Origin: Anaerocolumna xylanovorans DSM 12503
GTDB taxonomy: Bacteria > Bacillota > Clostridia > Lachnospirales > Lachnospiraceae
NCBI RefSeq assembly: GCF_900143645.1
Contig: NZ_FRFD01000003.1
Coordinates: 806,001-870,000 of the forward strand
Direction: 5' to 3'
Length of the DNA: 64,000 bases
Both the position numbers and the translations under genes were made by a program. The notes beneath the pieces were generated by a model. The model was not told the origin of the DNA. It saw nothing but the letters and a program-made list of their open reading frames with translations, and ran no database searches. Below are positions 45,003 to 53,429 of this stretch, piece after piece (within the stretch, counting starts at the first letter, position 1; each line of letters opens with the position of its first letter).

Positions 45003-46298
45003 ATGATTATACATGTTGTGCAGCCTGGTGAAACGATTTATACGATAGCAGCAGATTACAATGTAGAGGTAACGAGATTAGTAGAGGAAAATGGGTTGAT
45101 AAATCCCGAACAACTGGTTGTTGGGCAGACCATTGTAATCGCATATCCTGCGCAGGTTTATATAACACAGGAAGGAGATACTTTGGATAGCATAGCCGGG
45201 GAATTTGGGGTTACAAGAATGCAGTTACTTAGGAATAATACGTTCCTTTCAAACAGAGAAGTTATCTATCAGGGAGAAACAATTATCATTCGTTACGAAA
45301 CGCAGGGCAGCGTCTCCATAAATGCGTATGCTTATCCATTCATAGATAAAGATATACTTAGAAAAACATTGCCTTTTTTAACCTATTTAACGATATTTAA
45401 TTACCAGACAATTGAGAATGGTGAAATTGTAGGAAGTGATGAAACAGAGATTATCATGATTGCAAAAGAATATGGTGTCGCTCCCCTTATGTCTTTATCT
45501 ACATTAACATATCAGGGAACAAGCAATATTGAAGCTGCCTATAGTGTTCTGTATAATGAAGAAAATTTAGAGCGGCATATTGATGCTATTTTAAGTATCT
45601 TAAGGGAAAGAGGTTATTATGGATTAAATATATCATTAGCAAATTTAAATCAGCAGAACACTCCGGCCTATGAAAATTTCATGACCAGGCTATCCTCGCG
45701 TTTAAGAGCAGAAGGATACGTGTTATTCATTACCATTATACCAAGAATCATTGTAAGCTCAAGCGAAATATCTTTTGAACAAGTAGATTATACGACTTTT
45801 GGAAGGGTGGCAGATTACATACAAATTTTAACCTACGGATGGGGTTCTTTTGCAGGCCCTCCTTCTGCAACATCACCTGCCTTTTTAACAAGGCTGGTGC
45901 TTCAAAATGCCATTACTATGATACCTTCTGAAAAAATATATACAGGAATCTCTGTTATCGGATATGACTGGCAAAGTCCCTACATAATAGGAATTTCCAG
46001 GGCTAATTCCTTAACGACGGATGCTGCGATTGAATTGGCCCTGCAAACAGGATCAACGATAATGTTTGAAGAAAATTCCCAGGCTCCCTATTTTGAGTAT
46101 TTTGTACTAATTGCAGGGATACAAGTCAGGCATGTTGTTTGGTTCACTGATGCAAGAAGTATTGATGCCTTGGTAAGGTTTGTACCGGAACTTAGAATTC
46201 AGGGTGTAGGAATATGGAATATTATGAATTACTTTGCCCAAATGTGGCTGGTAATAAATTCACAATATGATATAAATAAAATCCTGCCTGAAGCTTAG
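45003..46298 (+). CDS. LysM-GH18 spore-germination-type protein, catalytic site lost
   Basis: A 431-residue protein shaped like SleL/YaaH cortex-lytic enzymes: two LysM domains (2-48 HVVQPGETIYTIAADYNV; 52-97 YITQEGDTLDSIAGEFGV) and a GH18 barrel (about 103-425). It has no signal peptide, like several spore-coat SleL proteins. The GH18 catalytic strand, normally DGxxxDxE, reads YYGLNISLANL: the two Asp positions are Tyr and Ser and the catalytic Glu is Ala. It should still bind peptidoglycan through LysM but probably cannot cleave it. The rest of the barrel (LTYGWGSFAGPP, GIWNIMNYFAQ) is well kept, arguing for a preserved non-enzymatic role. Confidence 0.85.
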   Translation: MIIHVVQPGETIYTIAADYNVEVTRLVEENGLINPEQLVVGQTIVIAYPAQVYITQEGDTLDSIAGEFGVTRMQLLRNNTFLSNREVIYQGETIIIRYETQGSVSINAYAYPFIDKDILRKTLPFLTYLTIFNYQTIENGEIVGSDETEIIMIAKEYGVAPLMSLSTLTYQGTSNIEAAYSVLYNEENLERHIDAILSILRERGYYGLNISLANLNQQNTPAYENFMTRLSSRLRAEGYVLFITIIPRIIVSSSEISFEQVDYTTFGRVADYIQILTYGWGSFAGPPSATSPAFLTRLVLQNAITMIPSEKIYTGISVIGYDWQSPYIIGISRANSLTTDAAIELALQTGSTIMFEENSQAPYFEYFVLIAGIQVRHVVWFTDARSIDALVRFVPELRIQGVGIWNIMNYFAQMWLVINSQYDINKILPEA

Positions 46299-46512
46299 CC
46301 ATCTCTTATTTATTATAAAATAGCTCATTTGCTCTTATTTCAGGATGGTGGCAGCGCTCTATGCCTATGGTGCCCTTTTTGCATTGAATGGCTGCTTTGG
46401 GGCACTATTGCAAACAGGCAAAGCGTGACTGGAAATTTTTACCAAAAAGTTGTTGTTCAAATGGACTAATTGTTGTTAAATAGTTTTAATAAATACTTTA
46501 TATTTTTATGGC

Positions 46513-46815
46513 ATGAAGTTTTCTGCTATGGATTTACGAATAATTCTAGAGAGGAATTCAATTGCTATTAAAACAGCCATTGTCCAAGGAGTTGAAAATG
46601 GATGTTCTGTAGTCCGTCAGGCCAATATGGGGCATACTTCGGAAAGAAAAACTATGGTTTCTGAAATTCCAACTAAGGGAAGGTTTACAATATACCCCTA
46701 TATCGGAAATGTTTTGCCGTGGTATTGTGCTGCTTATATTGTATTGTTTCTGTTAAATAATATTAGAAGGTACAGAAAATCCGGCACTTCTATCAAAGGG
46801 CCATTTTTTCATTAA
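46513..46815 (+). CDS. Doubtful 100-residue hypothetical ORF
   Basis: An open frame of 100 codons in a 748-base gap (46299-47046). There is no ribosome site upstream of the ATG and no family is recognised. One membrane-like stretch (VLPWYCAAYIVLFLLNNI) is followed by a basic tail. An inverted repeat overlaps its end. It may be spurious or a remnant. The rest of the gap holds no other ORF I can support. Confidence 0.25.
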   Translation: MKFSAMDLRIILERNSIAIKTAIVQGVENGCSVVRQANMGHTSERKTMVSEIPTKGRFTIYPYIGNVLPWYCAAYIVLFLLNNIRRYRKSGTSIKGPFFH

Positions 46816-46829
46816 AAAGATTGGCCCTT
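46796..46829. repeat. Inverted repeat AAGGGCCA/TGGCCCTT
   Basis: A perfect 8-bp stem (46796-46803 with 46822-46829) with T-rich then A-rich loop. It resembles a terminator but the T and A runs are inside the loop, so the function is unclear. Confidence 0.4.
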
Positions 46830-47046
46830 GCAGTCACCGATTATTATACAAAACGAAAGAATCCGGCGTTTCAGAGATAAATGCACCAGGCTGTAAAAAT
46901 CCTTAGTTGCCTTGCCTTAAAAATAAGCAATAAGAATAAAAAATTTTGAAGCTATGTTTAAAATCTTTTATTTGATAGATACTATAAAGAATGGCAGCAT
47001 AAAACAAATCGGTCAGTTTATTTTAATATGAGAGGAAAAAGAGAAT

Positions 47047-47634
47047 ATGTTAAAAATTGGTCAAACAAAAAAGAAAGGTTTCTTCAGACGTTCTGCTATT
47101 TATGTATTGATGGGTACCATGATGGTATTTTTATTAGCCGGATGCAAGAAATCCGATTCAACAGACAATTCATCAAAGAATGATGACCCTGATGCTACAT
47201 CTTCCGCATCAATTGTTGATAGCGCAAGTGCATTTGAAAAGTCTATTGGTGCAGATGGTAACTGGATTATATGCCTGACAAAAGATCTTAAGGCTGATAA
47301 GGACCTTGTTGTTGACGGTGAGTTTACCAACGGTAAGAAAGATGAAAGCAGCGGTAAAGATATTGTACAGCGTAAAATAGCCTTATATGCACAGGATGAA
47401 CAAAGAAATATTACCGCCAGATATACCCTGACTGTACCTAAACTTACAATTAAGAGTCCTAATGCAAGTCTGCAGCACGGGAAATTTGTCGGTGATGTAA
47501 TAGTAGATGCACCTAATTTCCAGCTTGTAGACAATGCAGTTGAAGGTAATATTTACTTTACCAGCCAGGAAGTAAAGGATAGTTTTACTATGGATGAGAC
47601 AAGCTCCGTATCCGGTGTACAGGAAGTTCAGTAA
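47047..47634 (+). CDS. Predicted lipoprotein of unknown function
   Basis: A 195-residue lipoprotein: basic N-terminus, hydrophobic helix (IYVLMGTMMVFLLAGC) with lipobox LAGC at about 30-33, then a Ser/Asp-rich linker and a beta-rich domain. The latter has parallel-strand phrases (KDLVVDGEFTNG, LTIKSPNASLQHGKFVGDVIVDAPNFQLVDNAVEGNIYF) resembling beta-helix or polymer-forming folds. It is anchored to the outer face of the membrane. No catalytic motif is seen. It is a single-gene unit ending at a strong terminator, first of a group of envelope genes. Confidence 0.75.
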   Translation: MLKIGQTKKKGFFRRSAIYVLMGTMMVFLLAGCKKSDSTDNSSKNDDPDATSSASIVDSASAFEKSIGADGNWIICLTKDLKADKDLVVDGEFTNGKKDESSGKDIVQRKIALYAQDEQRNITARYTLTVPKLTIKSPNASLQHGKFVGDVIVDAPNFQLVDNAVEGNIYFTSQEVKDSFTMDETSSVSGVQEVQ

Positions 47635-47688
47635 TTATTCTTTATGTTAACAAACACACTTTGCTAAACCTATAAATAATCCTTAAAA

Positions 47689-47720
47689 AAGGAACCGACA
47701 GTGATGCCGGTTCCTTTTCC
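47689..47720 (+). terminator. Terminator after the lipoprotein gene
   Basis: AAGGAACCG (47689-47697) pairs perfectly with CGGTTCCTT (47708-47716), followed by TTCC. Confidence 0.75.
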
Positions 47721-47811
47721 TATATAGGTTGTAGAATTTGTTTTCATCCATTTATGGCTGCCAACAGTTTTCCAGATGTTAATAAATCTGCCAATATTTT
47801 TAATTTAGTAG

Positions 47812-47962
47812 TTGACTTTTTTATATGGCTGTGCTAGGATACCTATAAATCATATAATACATATATAAATAGTATGAAATGTCCTTAAATACTTCAATTA
47901 TCATCTTCTGTCGAATAAATTAAATATATTTAGTCGGCTTCGCTACAAAATTCGAGGACATT
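47812..47962 (+). promoter_or_regulatory. Promoter and structured leader of the surface protein gene
   Basis: TTGACT (47812-47817), 17 bases, TAGGAT (47835-47840). The predicted leader of about 135 bases holds two nested pairings: AATGTCCT (47878-47885) with AGGACATT (47955-47962), and TCGAAT (47911-47916) with ATTCGA (47950-47955), ending about 9 bases before GGGAGG. No known riboswitch class is recognised. Confidence 0.45.
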
Positions 47963-47982
47963 AGTAAAAAGGGAGGAAAATT

Positions 47983-49791
47983 ATGAAATCAATAATGAAA
48001 AAAGCTACTGCCGGTATAATTGCATTAGCTTGTGCTTTTACTCTGCTGTTTAATACGGCGGCGGCTGCAAAATCATCGACTCCGCAGCAATATCCGTGGA
48101 GTGTGGTTACAGGAGGAACAACGGGAGACTATATTGCCGACTCATATGATGGCATACCTTCAGGCCATGTTTTTGAGTCAGTAACACAAGAACGTTTGCT
48201 TGATATCTTAAGCAGCAAAGGAAATTATTATATTGTTTTTGGCAGTCCTAAACTTGCTACCAGCCAAACGGTATTAGCTGCGATTAATGCACAGGCGAAA
48301 AAAGACGGAATAACTAAAATCTATCATTTCAATCCTTTTATCGACGGTTATCAGATTGATATTACCAAGAGTGATACTGTTTTTAAAACGGCTAATGGAA
48401 CCTCGGTAAATGAGTTGTGGACCAGAATAACTGATTTGCTGCCATTAGACGAACCGATAACCGGTTATACTTCAAGCGACACATTGCTGTTTTCCTATAA
48501 TAGCGAGAGCACTCCCAAAATAAAAGCATATTACAGTCTTAAGAATATAGAAGGATTTAAGGCGGAATCAGCTGCTGCCGATATAGCCAAGGTTTTTAGA
48601 GGAGGCGAAAGTACAGGTTCTGTGGTGCCTTCCACCATAAGGACAGACTTTGAATTCTTTAAAAGGGTATATAATGCTTCTGCAACCTATTTTAATTACA
48701 ATAAGGGCGTTCCGGATCCTCTGGGAAACAGAACAGGTGCTGAAACCACAGAAATATTTACTGATGCCGACAAAGATGGATTTGCCTTACATCAAGTGAA
48801 TTTTACTGAACTGATTAACCTGTTAAATTCACCGGGCGATCACATCATATTCTTTGGTGCGTCCTGGTGCCATAATACACAGGCAATTATCGGAAGTGTT
48901 GCCAAAAAAGCAAAGCAATACGGTTATCAGAAAATTTACGTATATGATACGACCCTGGGTAATCAGTTAACCTTTGGCACCGGTGCTGATATAAATAAAG
49001 TAACAGCATCATCAAGTGCTTTCAATTCCCGAAACAATGTTGATACCAGCAACGGAAATGGAAATATAAGTTATCTTTATGGAGAACTTGCGAAATATTT
49101 AGGAAACTTTATCACGGAAAATAACTCTAAGCAGAACAACAGCATATCTTATTATCCAAATGGAAACCTGACTGGTACAGCTACATCAACAGCTCCCTGG
49201 TTGTCCGGAGAAGGTGTAAATGCAATTCGTCTGCAGCTGCCTTTCTTAATCAGCTATAACAAGGATAAAGCAGAACCTGTAACAAAGCAATGGCTCCATA
49301 AAAATGCAGCTAACGATGGAACATATACGGAGTATATGCTTGAGCTTGCATGGGTTTTAAAAACGCCTAATGCAGTGGTGGCAGAAGGCAGTGTTGATGG
49401 CCTTAGTAAGATTGACTTTGCCAGCGAAGCAGTGGCATCTCTTGATAATGTATTGAAACCTGATAAATATGAAATATCACTATCCAAAACCGGTAAATAC
49501 ACTTTTCCGGCTGCGGCTGCCCACTACCCGGATCAAAAGGCTTATAGCGTAAAAGTAAAAAACATAGGCGGACCTACAGGAAAACTTACTATAGCATTGT
49601 CCGGATCCGGAAGTAAATATTTCAAGCTTTCAAAAACATCAATTGGCAGTTTGACTCTAAATGGCAGTGATTCTTTTACCGTTAAGCCTAAAGCAGGACT
49701 TAAGGCAGGAACTTATAAGGCTATTGTTACTGTCACCGGCAACAATAAAATTAAGGCATCTTTTACTGTGAACTTTACTGTAAAGAAGTAA
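47983..49791 (+). CDS. Secreted protein with two thioredoxin-fold domains
   Basis: A 602-residue exported protein; signal peptide 1-29 (cut near AAA-K). Two regions look like thioredoxin folds: about 60-155 (NYYIVFGSPKLATSQTVLAAINAQAKK, no Cys) and about 265-370 (DHIIFFGASWCHNTQAIIGSVAKKAKQYG), where the WCxxC site is WCHNT with only the first Cys. A third region (380-480) is unassigned, and the end (about 490-602) is an immunoglobulin-like domain. A single Cys cannot do ordinary dithiol chemistry but could form mixed disulfides. It precedes a TcyP-like cystine symporter gene, suggesting a link to cystine or thiol handling outside the cell; this is inference. Confidence 0.75.
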   Translation: MKSIMKKATAGIIALACAFTLLFNTAAAAKSSTPQQYPWSVVTGGTTGDYIADSYDGIPSGHVFESVTQERLLDILSSKGNYYIVFGSPKLATSQTVLAAINAQAKKDGITKIYHFNPFIDGYQIDITKSDTVFKTANGTSVNELWTRITDLLPLDEPITGYTSSDTLLFSYNSESTPKIKAYYSLKNIEGFKAESAAADIAKVFRGGESTGSVVPSTIRTDFEFFKRVYNASATYFNYNKGVPDPLGNRTGAETTEIFTDADKDGFALHQVNFTELINLLNSPGDHIIFFGASWCHNTQAIIGSVAKKAKQYGYQKIYVYDTTLGNQLTFGTGADINKVTASSSAFNSRNNVDTSNGNGNISYLYGELAKYLGNFITENNSKQNNSISYYPNGNLTGTATSTAPWLSGEGVNAIRLQLPFLISYNKDKAEPVTKQWLHKNAANDGTYTEYMLELAWVLKTPNAVVAEGSVDGLSKIDFASEAVASLDNVLKPDKYEISLSKTGKYTFPAAAAHYPDQKAYSVKVKNIGGPTGKLTIALSGSGSKYFKLSKTSIGSLTLNGSDSFTVKPKAGLKAGTYKAIVTVTGNNKIKASFTVNFTVKK

Positions 49792-49833
49792 CAAAAGAGG
49801 CAAAACCGGTCGAAAAAACATGAGGATTAACAA

Positions 49834-49873
49834 GAAATATCAGGAAATGCATCCTAGCATATCCTGATATTTC
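49834..49873. repeat. Perfect 12-bp inverted repeat between surface protein and transporter
   Basis: GAAATATCAGGA (49834-49845) pairs with TCCTGATATTTC (49862-49873) across 16 bases. It lacks a T run; it may be a terminator-like stem or an operator for the symporter gene 60 bases downstream. Confidence 0.55.
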
Positions 49874-49932
49874 CTTGATATTAAACATGTAATTAGAATT
49901 TTTGGCGCAGACAGGGAAAGGAATACAGAATA

Positions 49933-51351
49933 ATGAATATAGACTGGTTATCGGCAGCAGCGTTAGCGGTTGTACTTGTATTTTTTATTATTATTTTTAT
50001 TTTACAAAAGAAGAAAGTGAATTTTACTGCAATTATTTTAGGTTCTTTAGTAGTTGGTGTAATAGTTGGAATTATCTTTTCGGGACACACATCCTGGGTT
50101 ATGCCTATCGGCAAAATCTATGTCAGTACGCTTAATGCTATTGTCAGCCCGCTGATTGTTGTATCAATCCTTAGCAGTATAACATCTTTGGGTTCTACAG
50201 CACAGTTAAAAGGCATAGGGGTACGCTCGATTTTCTGGCTGCTAATGACCACTTTACTTGCCATACTTCTGGCACTTGGACTGGGATTGACCTTTGGCAT
50301 TGGAAGGAATTCTTACCTTTCCCTGGATGGAATTGATGCACAGACTTTTAAAAGTAAGGTGGTTCCGTTTACACAAGTACTCGTTGGATTTTTCCCGCGT
50401 AATGTTATCAGCGATATAGCCGAAGAAAATACTATTCCAATGATTCTATTTGCTGTTCTGATTGCAGTTTCCTATGTATTAGTTGCAAATGAAAATCGTG
50501 AAAAAGTAATAATATTTAAGAAATTTATCGAGGCAGTAAAAGAGATTATTTTCAAAGCCGTAGATTTTATCATCAGCCTTACGCCATATGCAGTATTGGC
50601 GCTGATTGCAACGGCAACCGGAAATGGCATCAGCCGCTCAGGCATTATATGGTCATTATTGGCTCTGCTCATTGTCTCATTCATAGCCTTTGCTTTAGAC
50701 ACCTGGGTTATTAACGCCGTATTGATAAAGTCATTTGCAAAGCTTAGTCCTGTAAAGTTTTTCCGCAAGATTTTACCGGCTCAGGTGGTTGGGTTTTCGA
50801 CACAATCCAGTGCAGGAACATTACCCATTTCAACCGGAATACTTTTGGGTAAAATCGGAGTGGACCCTAAGGTTGCAAATTTTACGGCCCCGCTGGGAAC
50901 CACAATAGGGATGCCGGGATGCGCCGGGATATGGCCTGTTCTAATCGCCATTTATGGTATTAACGGACTGGGGATTAATTATGGGATAAGGGACTATATT
51001 TTATTAGCAGTGATCAGCTTATTTGTTTCACTTGGAACAGCGGGGGTACCTGGAACAGCAACGATTACCACAGCAAGTGTTCTGACTGCTATGGGGCTGC
51101 CTTTAGAGCTCATTGTTCTTAGTATCCCTATTTCTGCAATTGCTGATACGGGCCGGACCGCGACGAATATCACCGGTGCATTAGTGGCCTCTGCGATTGT
51201 GGGACGCCAGGAAGGCAGCCTTAATGACAACATATTCAATGATATTGAGGCCTATGAAGCAGAGATTGACGAGGGTAACGGACAAAGCGGGGAGATGAAT
51301 GATACAGAACCTGATAATAGCGTACCGGTCGGAGCAGGATGCCGGTTATGA
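49933..51351 (+). CDS. Dicarboxylate/amino acid:cation symporter, TcyP-like
   Basis: A 472-residue DAACS-family secondary transporter with about eight to nine membrane helices and two re-entrant loops. Family segments include NAIVSPLIVVSILSSITSL, the serine-rich hairpin FSTQSSAGTLPISTG, NFTAPLGTTIGMPGCAGIWP, and IADTGRTATNITGA, the substrate-binding helix. The GCAGIWP and DTGRT phrases resemble the sodium-coupled cystine transporter TcyP more than glutamate transporters. The C-terminal 40 residues are an acidic cytoplasmic tail. It follows the thioredoxin-fold surface protein and precedes a secreted stalk protein by 32 bases, so all three may be co-transcribed. Confidence 0.88.
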   Translation: MNIDWLSAAALAVVLVFFIIIFILQKKKVNFTAIILGSLVVGVIVGIIFSGHTSWVMPIGKIYVSTLNAIVSPLIVVSILSSITSLGSTAQLKGIGVRSIFWLLMTTLLAILLALGLGLTFGIGRNSYLSLDGIDAQTFKSKVVPFTQVLVGFFPRNVISDIAEENTIPMILFAVLIAVSYVLVANENREKVIIFKKFIEAVKEIIFKAVDFIISLTPYAVLALIATATGNGISRSGIIWSLLALLIVSFIAFALDTWVINAVLIKSFAKLSPVKFFRKILPAQVVGFSTQSSAGTLPISTGILLGKIGVDPKVANFTAPLGTTIGMPGCAGIWPVLIAIYGINGLGINYGIRDYILLAVISLFVSLGTAGVPGTATITTASVLTAMGLPLELIVLSIPISAIADTGRTATNITGALVASAIVGRQEGSLNDNIFNDIEAYEAEIDEGNGQSGEMNDTEPDNSVPVGAGCRL

Positions 51352-51383
51352 TTCCCGGAACCATGAAAGGAGAATGAGATCAT

Positions 51384-52595
51384 ATGAAAACTAAAATGAT
51401 TTTTTCATTTGTGTTGATTTTTGTATTGGTACTCACAGTACCTGGCAGATATCACAATGTTTACGCAGCTCCGCTGGAAGACTGTGATTTGGATGGATAT
51501 GATGATGCAACCGGAGTGCCCGTTCCATGGCCTGGTTATGATGAAACAAAGGGAGATACACCGGATGGGCCCGGCGGAAGTAAAACGCCTGCCACAGCAC
51601 CAGGCAGTACGGACAGTACGGCAGCCGGTAACTCTAGCAGTGAGACACCTGGCAAAGCAAGCAGTGAAGATACTGATAAAGCGGATAGCGGGAAATCACG
51701 AAACACAAACGATGCAAATTCCGGAAAAACAGATAGCACAAAGTCAGCAAAAACAAACAAAGAAAATTCCGGCAAAGCGAACAAGGCAGATTCTGAAAAA
51801 GCGAACAGTACGGTGCAAGATAAAACAGGTAAAGCGGAATCCGGCAAAACAGGCAGCACGACATCCGGCAAGACGAACAGTACAGCGGCAGACAACACGG
51901 GCAAAGTAGAATCCGATAAAACGAGCGATGCAGATTCTGTAAAGACGAATAGTACGGCGCAAGAGAACACGGAAAAAGCGGAGGACAGACAAACAAGCAC
52001 GACATCAATCGAAACGGACAATACGGGAAGCACAGTATCCGGTGAAGGAAGCAATCAGGATGGGGCCTCTCAAAGCGAAAATAAACAGGCTGAGGTGAAT
52101 TCAGATAATGATGACACAGTGAATACCGACACACCGGCAGATGAGATTGAAACAGTCATAAATGCGAAAGGTTCGCTGGAAATTACAGAAGCAGCGGGTA
52201 GTATTATACATGCAGGAAGTTCGGTAATAGTTTTAGGTTCCGGATTTGCCGGAGATATCGATAATCTGGAAATTGAAATTCAATCGGAACCCAGACAATT
52301 AGGAATTGTTGAGTCTTCTAAGAATGGGTCATTTGAGGCAAAGCTCAATATCCCGGAGGATCTGAAAGCAGGGATACACCATATTGTTGTTCTCTATCAG
52401 GGAAAAGAGATTACACGCCAGCAGATTGAGGTTGGACCCAAAGCGGCAGATAGTTTTTTACAAGCACTTTCCGTAGGATTTACAAAGGATAACAAAGGGC
52501 TGATTCCAGGTCTTTTGATTCTGTTAGTACTTTTCGTATCCGGAACAGGTGTTTTAGGGGTCAATGTACTTTTTCATTCCCGACAACTTAAGTAA
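51384..52595 (+). CDS. Secreted low-complexity stalk protein with C-terminal anchor
   Basis: A 403-residue protein: signal peptide (about 1-29, cut near VYA-A), a short acidic segment (DCDLDGYDDATG), then about 170 residues of imperfect Ser/Thr/Lys/Asp/Gly repeats built on SGKTNST-like and ADSEKAN-like phrases. After it comes a folded beta-rich domain (about 255-355; GSSVIVLGSGFAGDIDNLEIEI) resembling an IPT/TIG-like fold, and a final membrane helix (LIPGLLILLVLFVSGTGVL) with a short basic tail. It looks like a wall-spanning spacer that displays or anchors something. No sortase motif is present. AAAGGAG precedes the ATG. Confidence 0.75.
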   Translation: MKTKMIFSFVLIFVLVLTVPGRYHNVYAAPLEDCDLDGYDDATGVPVPWPGYDETKGDTPDGPGGSKTPATAPGSTDSTAAGNSSSETPGKASSEDTDKADSGKSRNTNDANSGKTDSTKSAKTNKENSGKANKADSEKANSTVQDKTGKAESGKTGSTTSGKTNSTAADNTGKVESDKTSDADSVKTNSTAQENTEKAEDRQTSTTSIETDNTGSTVSGEGSNQDGASQSENKQAEVNSDNDDTVNTDTPADEIETVINAKGSLEITEAAGSIIHAGSSVIVLGSGFAGDIDNLEIEIQSEPRQLGIVESSKNGSFEAKLNIPEDLKAGIHHIVVLYQGKEITRQQIEVGPKAADSFLQALSVGFTKDNKGLIPGLLILLVLFVSGTGVLGVNVLFHSRQLK

Positions 52596-52600
52596 AAAAT

Positions 52601-52645
52601 AAAGGCTATGTTTTTCTGAAAACGAAAAGCAATAGCCTTTTTTTA
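52601..52645 (+). terminator. Terminator after the stalk protein gene
   Basis: AAAGGCTAT (52601-52609) pairs perfectly with ATAGCCTTT (52632-52640), followed by a T run. Confidence 0.8.
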
Positions 52646-52650
52646 TTAAA

Positions 52651-52788
52651 ATGGATTTTGAAAAGATTTTACTTCTGCCTGGAGGCGTAAATGGCGGTAA
52701 GATAGTATTCGCAGGAACGCCACTTGAAATGTTAAAGAACGGAGAAACAAGTACGGCAGATTTTTTAAGAAAATCATCTGCACATTAG
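52651..52788 (+). pseudogene. C-terminal remnant of a UvrA-type ABC ATPase gene
   Basis: A 45-codon frame reads KILLLPGGVNGGKIVFAGTP followed by LEMLKNGETSTADFLR, matching the extreme C-terminus of UvrA proteins, where PEGGxxGGxxxxxGTP precedes a final TxxFL. Nothing upstream encodes the rest of UvrA (over 900 residues); the stalk-protein gene and its terminator come directly before. There is no ribosome site. It is therefore a tail fragment left by deletion or rearrangement, perhaps of a resistance-type UvrA-like protein. Confidence 0.65.
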
Positions 52789-52798
52789 CAGTACCACA

Positions 52799-53332
52799 TT
52801 AATAGCAGCCGTAAACCTGATAGTAACCTTGCGGATATCCGCAAATCGGGCATATTGCGGGAGCACATATTCCACTTAATATATTACCGCATCCCAAACA
52901 GATCCATAAGTTTTCCCTGGGTTTGCAGAATAGCTGATTGCTTTCCATATCGTCTGCAAAGGTTTGTAAAGTACTGTAATGATTCAGCTTAATATTTGCA
53001 ATACCATTAAATAAAGAGGCTAAGTCATTATAACCTTCTTCTGTTGCGACACGGGAAAATTCATTATATATATCGTTTGCGACAAAGGCTTCCTGATTAG
53101 CTGCATCTACTAAATTTTGAAAGGTACTTGTATCTCCATCGTTAAGTATCCGGCGTAGTCTTTCACCTATAAACTGAGCATTTCTGGAGATTGTTTCAAA
53201 AACACCGCTGATTTCCAAAAGGATCTCTTGATCTGACCGTTTCTTAAAGAGACCATATAATGCATTAGTTCTTAATTCATTTTCTAATGCAGTTTGCAGG
53301 TTAAGATAAGTTTTACTGTCTTGAAATTCCAA
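52799..53332 (-). CDS. Rubrerythrin-like protein with degraded diiron site
   Basis: A 177-residue protein with rubrerythrin architecture: ferritin-like four-helix bundle (about 5-130) and C-terminal rubredoxin-like knuckle (CLGCGN, CPICGY). Rubrerythrins reduce peroxide at a diiron centre. Aligned by eye with Desulfovibrio rubrerythrin, the first Glu (ALENELRT) and one Glu in the third helix (NQEAFVAND) remain, but the EREH ligands of helix two are Ala and Ile (FETISRNAQFIGERL), and the Glu of helix four is Lys or Leu with only its His left (IANIKLNHYS). The diiron site is probably gone while the rubredoxin iron remains. The longest frame starts at 53347 with TTG; AAGGAG within it favours the TTG at 53332. 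Confidence 0.75.
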   Translation of the reverse strand: MEFQDSKTYLNLQTALENELRTNALYGLFKKRSDQEILLEISGVFETISRNAQFIGERLRRILNDGDTSTFQNLVDAANQEAFVANDIYNEFSRVATEEGYNDLASLFNGIANIKLNHYSTLQTFADDMESNQLFCKPRENLWICLGCGNILSGICAPAICPICGYPQGYYQVYGCY

Positions 53333-53429
53333 GTTATCTCCTTGCAATACTTCTAGATTATTTTGATATATAGTATGTGTTTCAGATGATTATTGTGCTG
53401 CAACTCGCTGTTTTATAAGTTGCAATTTC

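Noticed and set aside
46344..46428. 27-codon plus-strand frame in the gap after the GH18 gene
   Set aside because: No ribosome site, no recognisable similarity and a very short length.
47100..47534. Antisense ORF of 144 codons opposite the lipoprotein
   Set aside because: No ribosome site, and the forward frame has a convincing lipobox and terminator.
51536..52134. Three overlapping antisense ORFs opposite the stalk protein
   Set aside because: They mirror the Ser/Thr/Lys codon repeats of the real gene and give low-complexity Leu/Val/Cys-rich translations.
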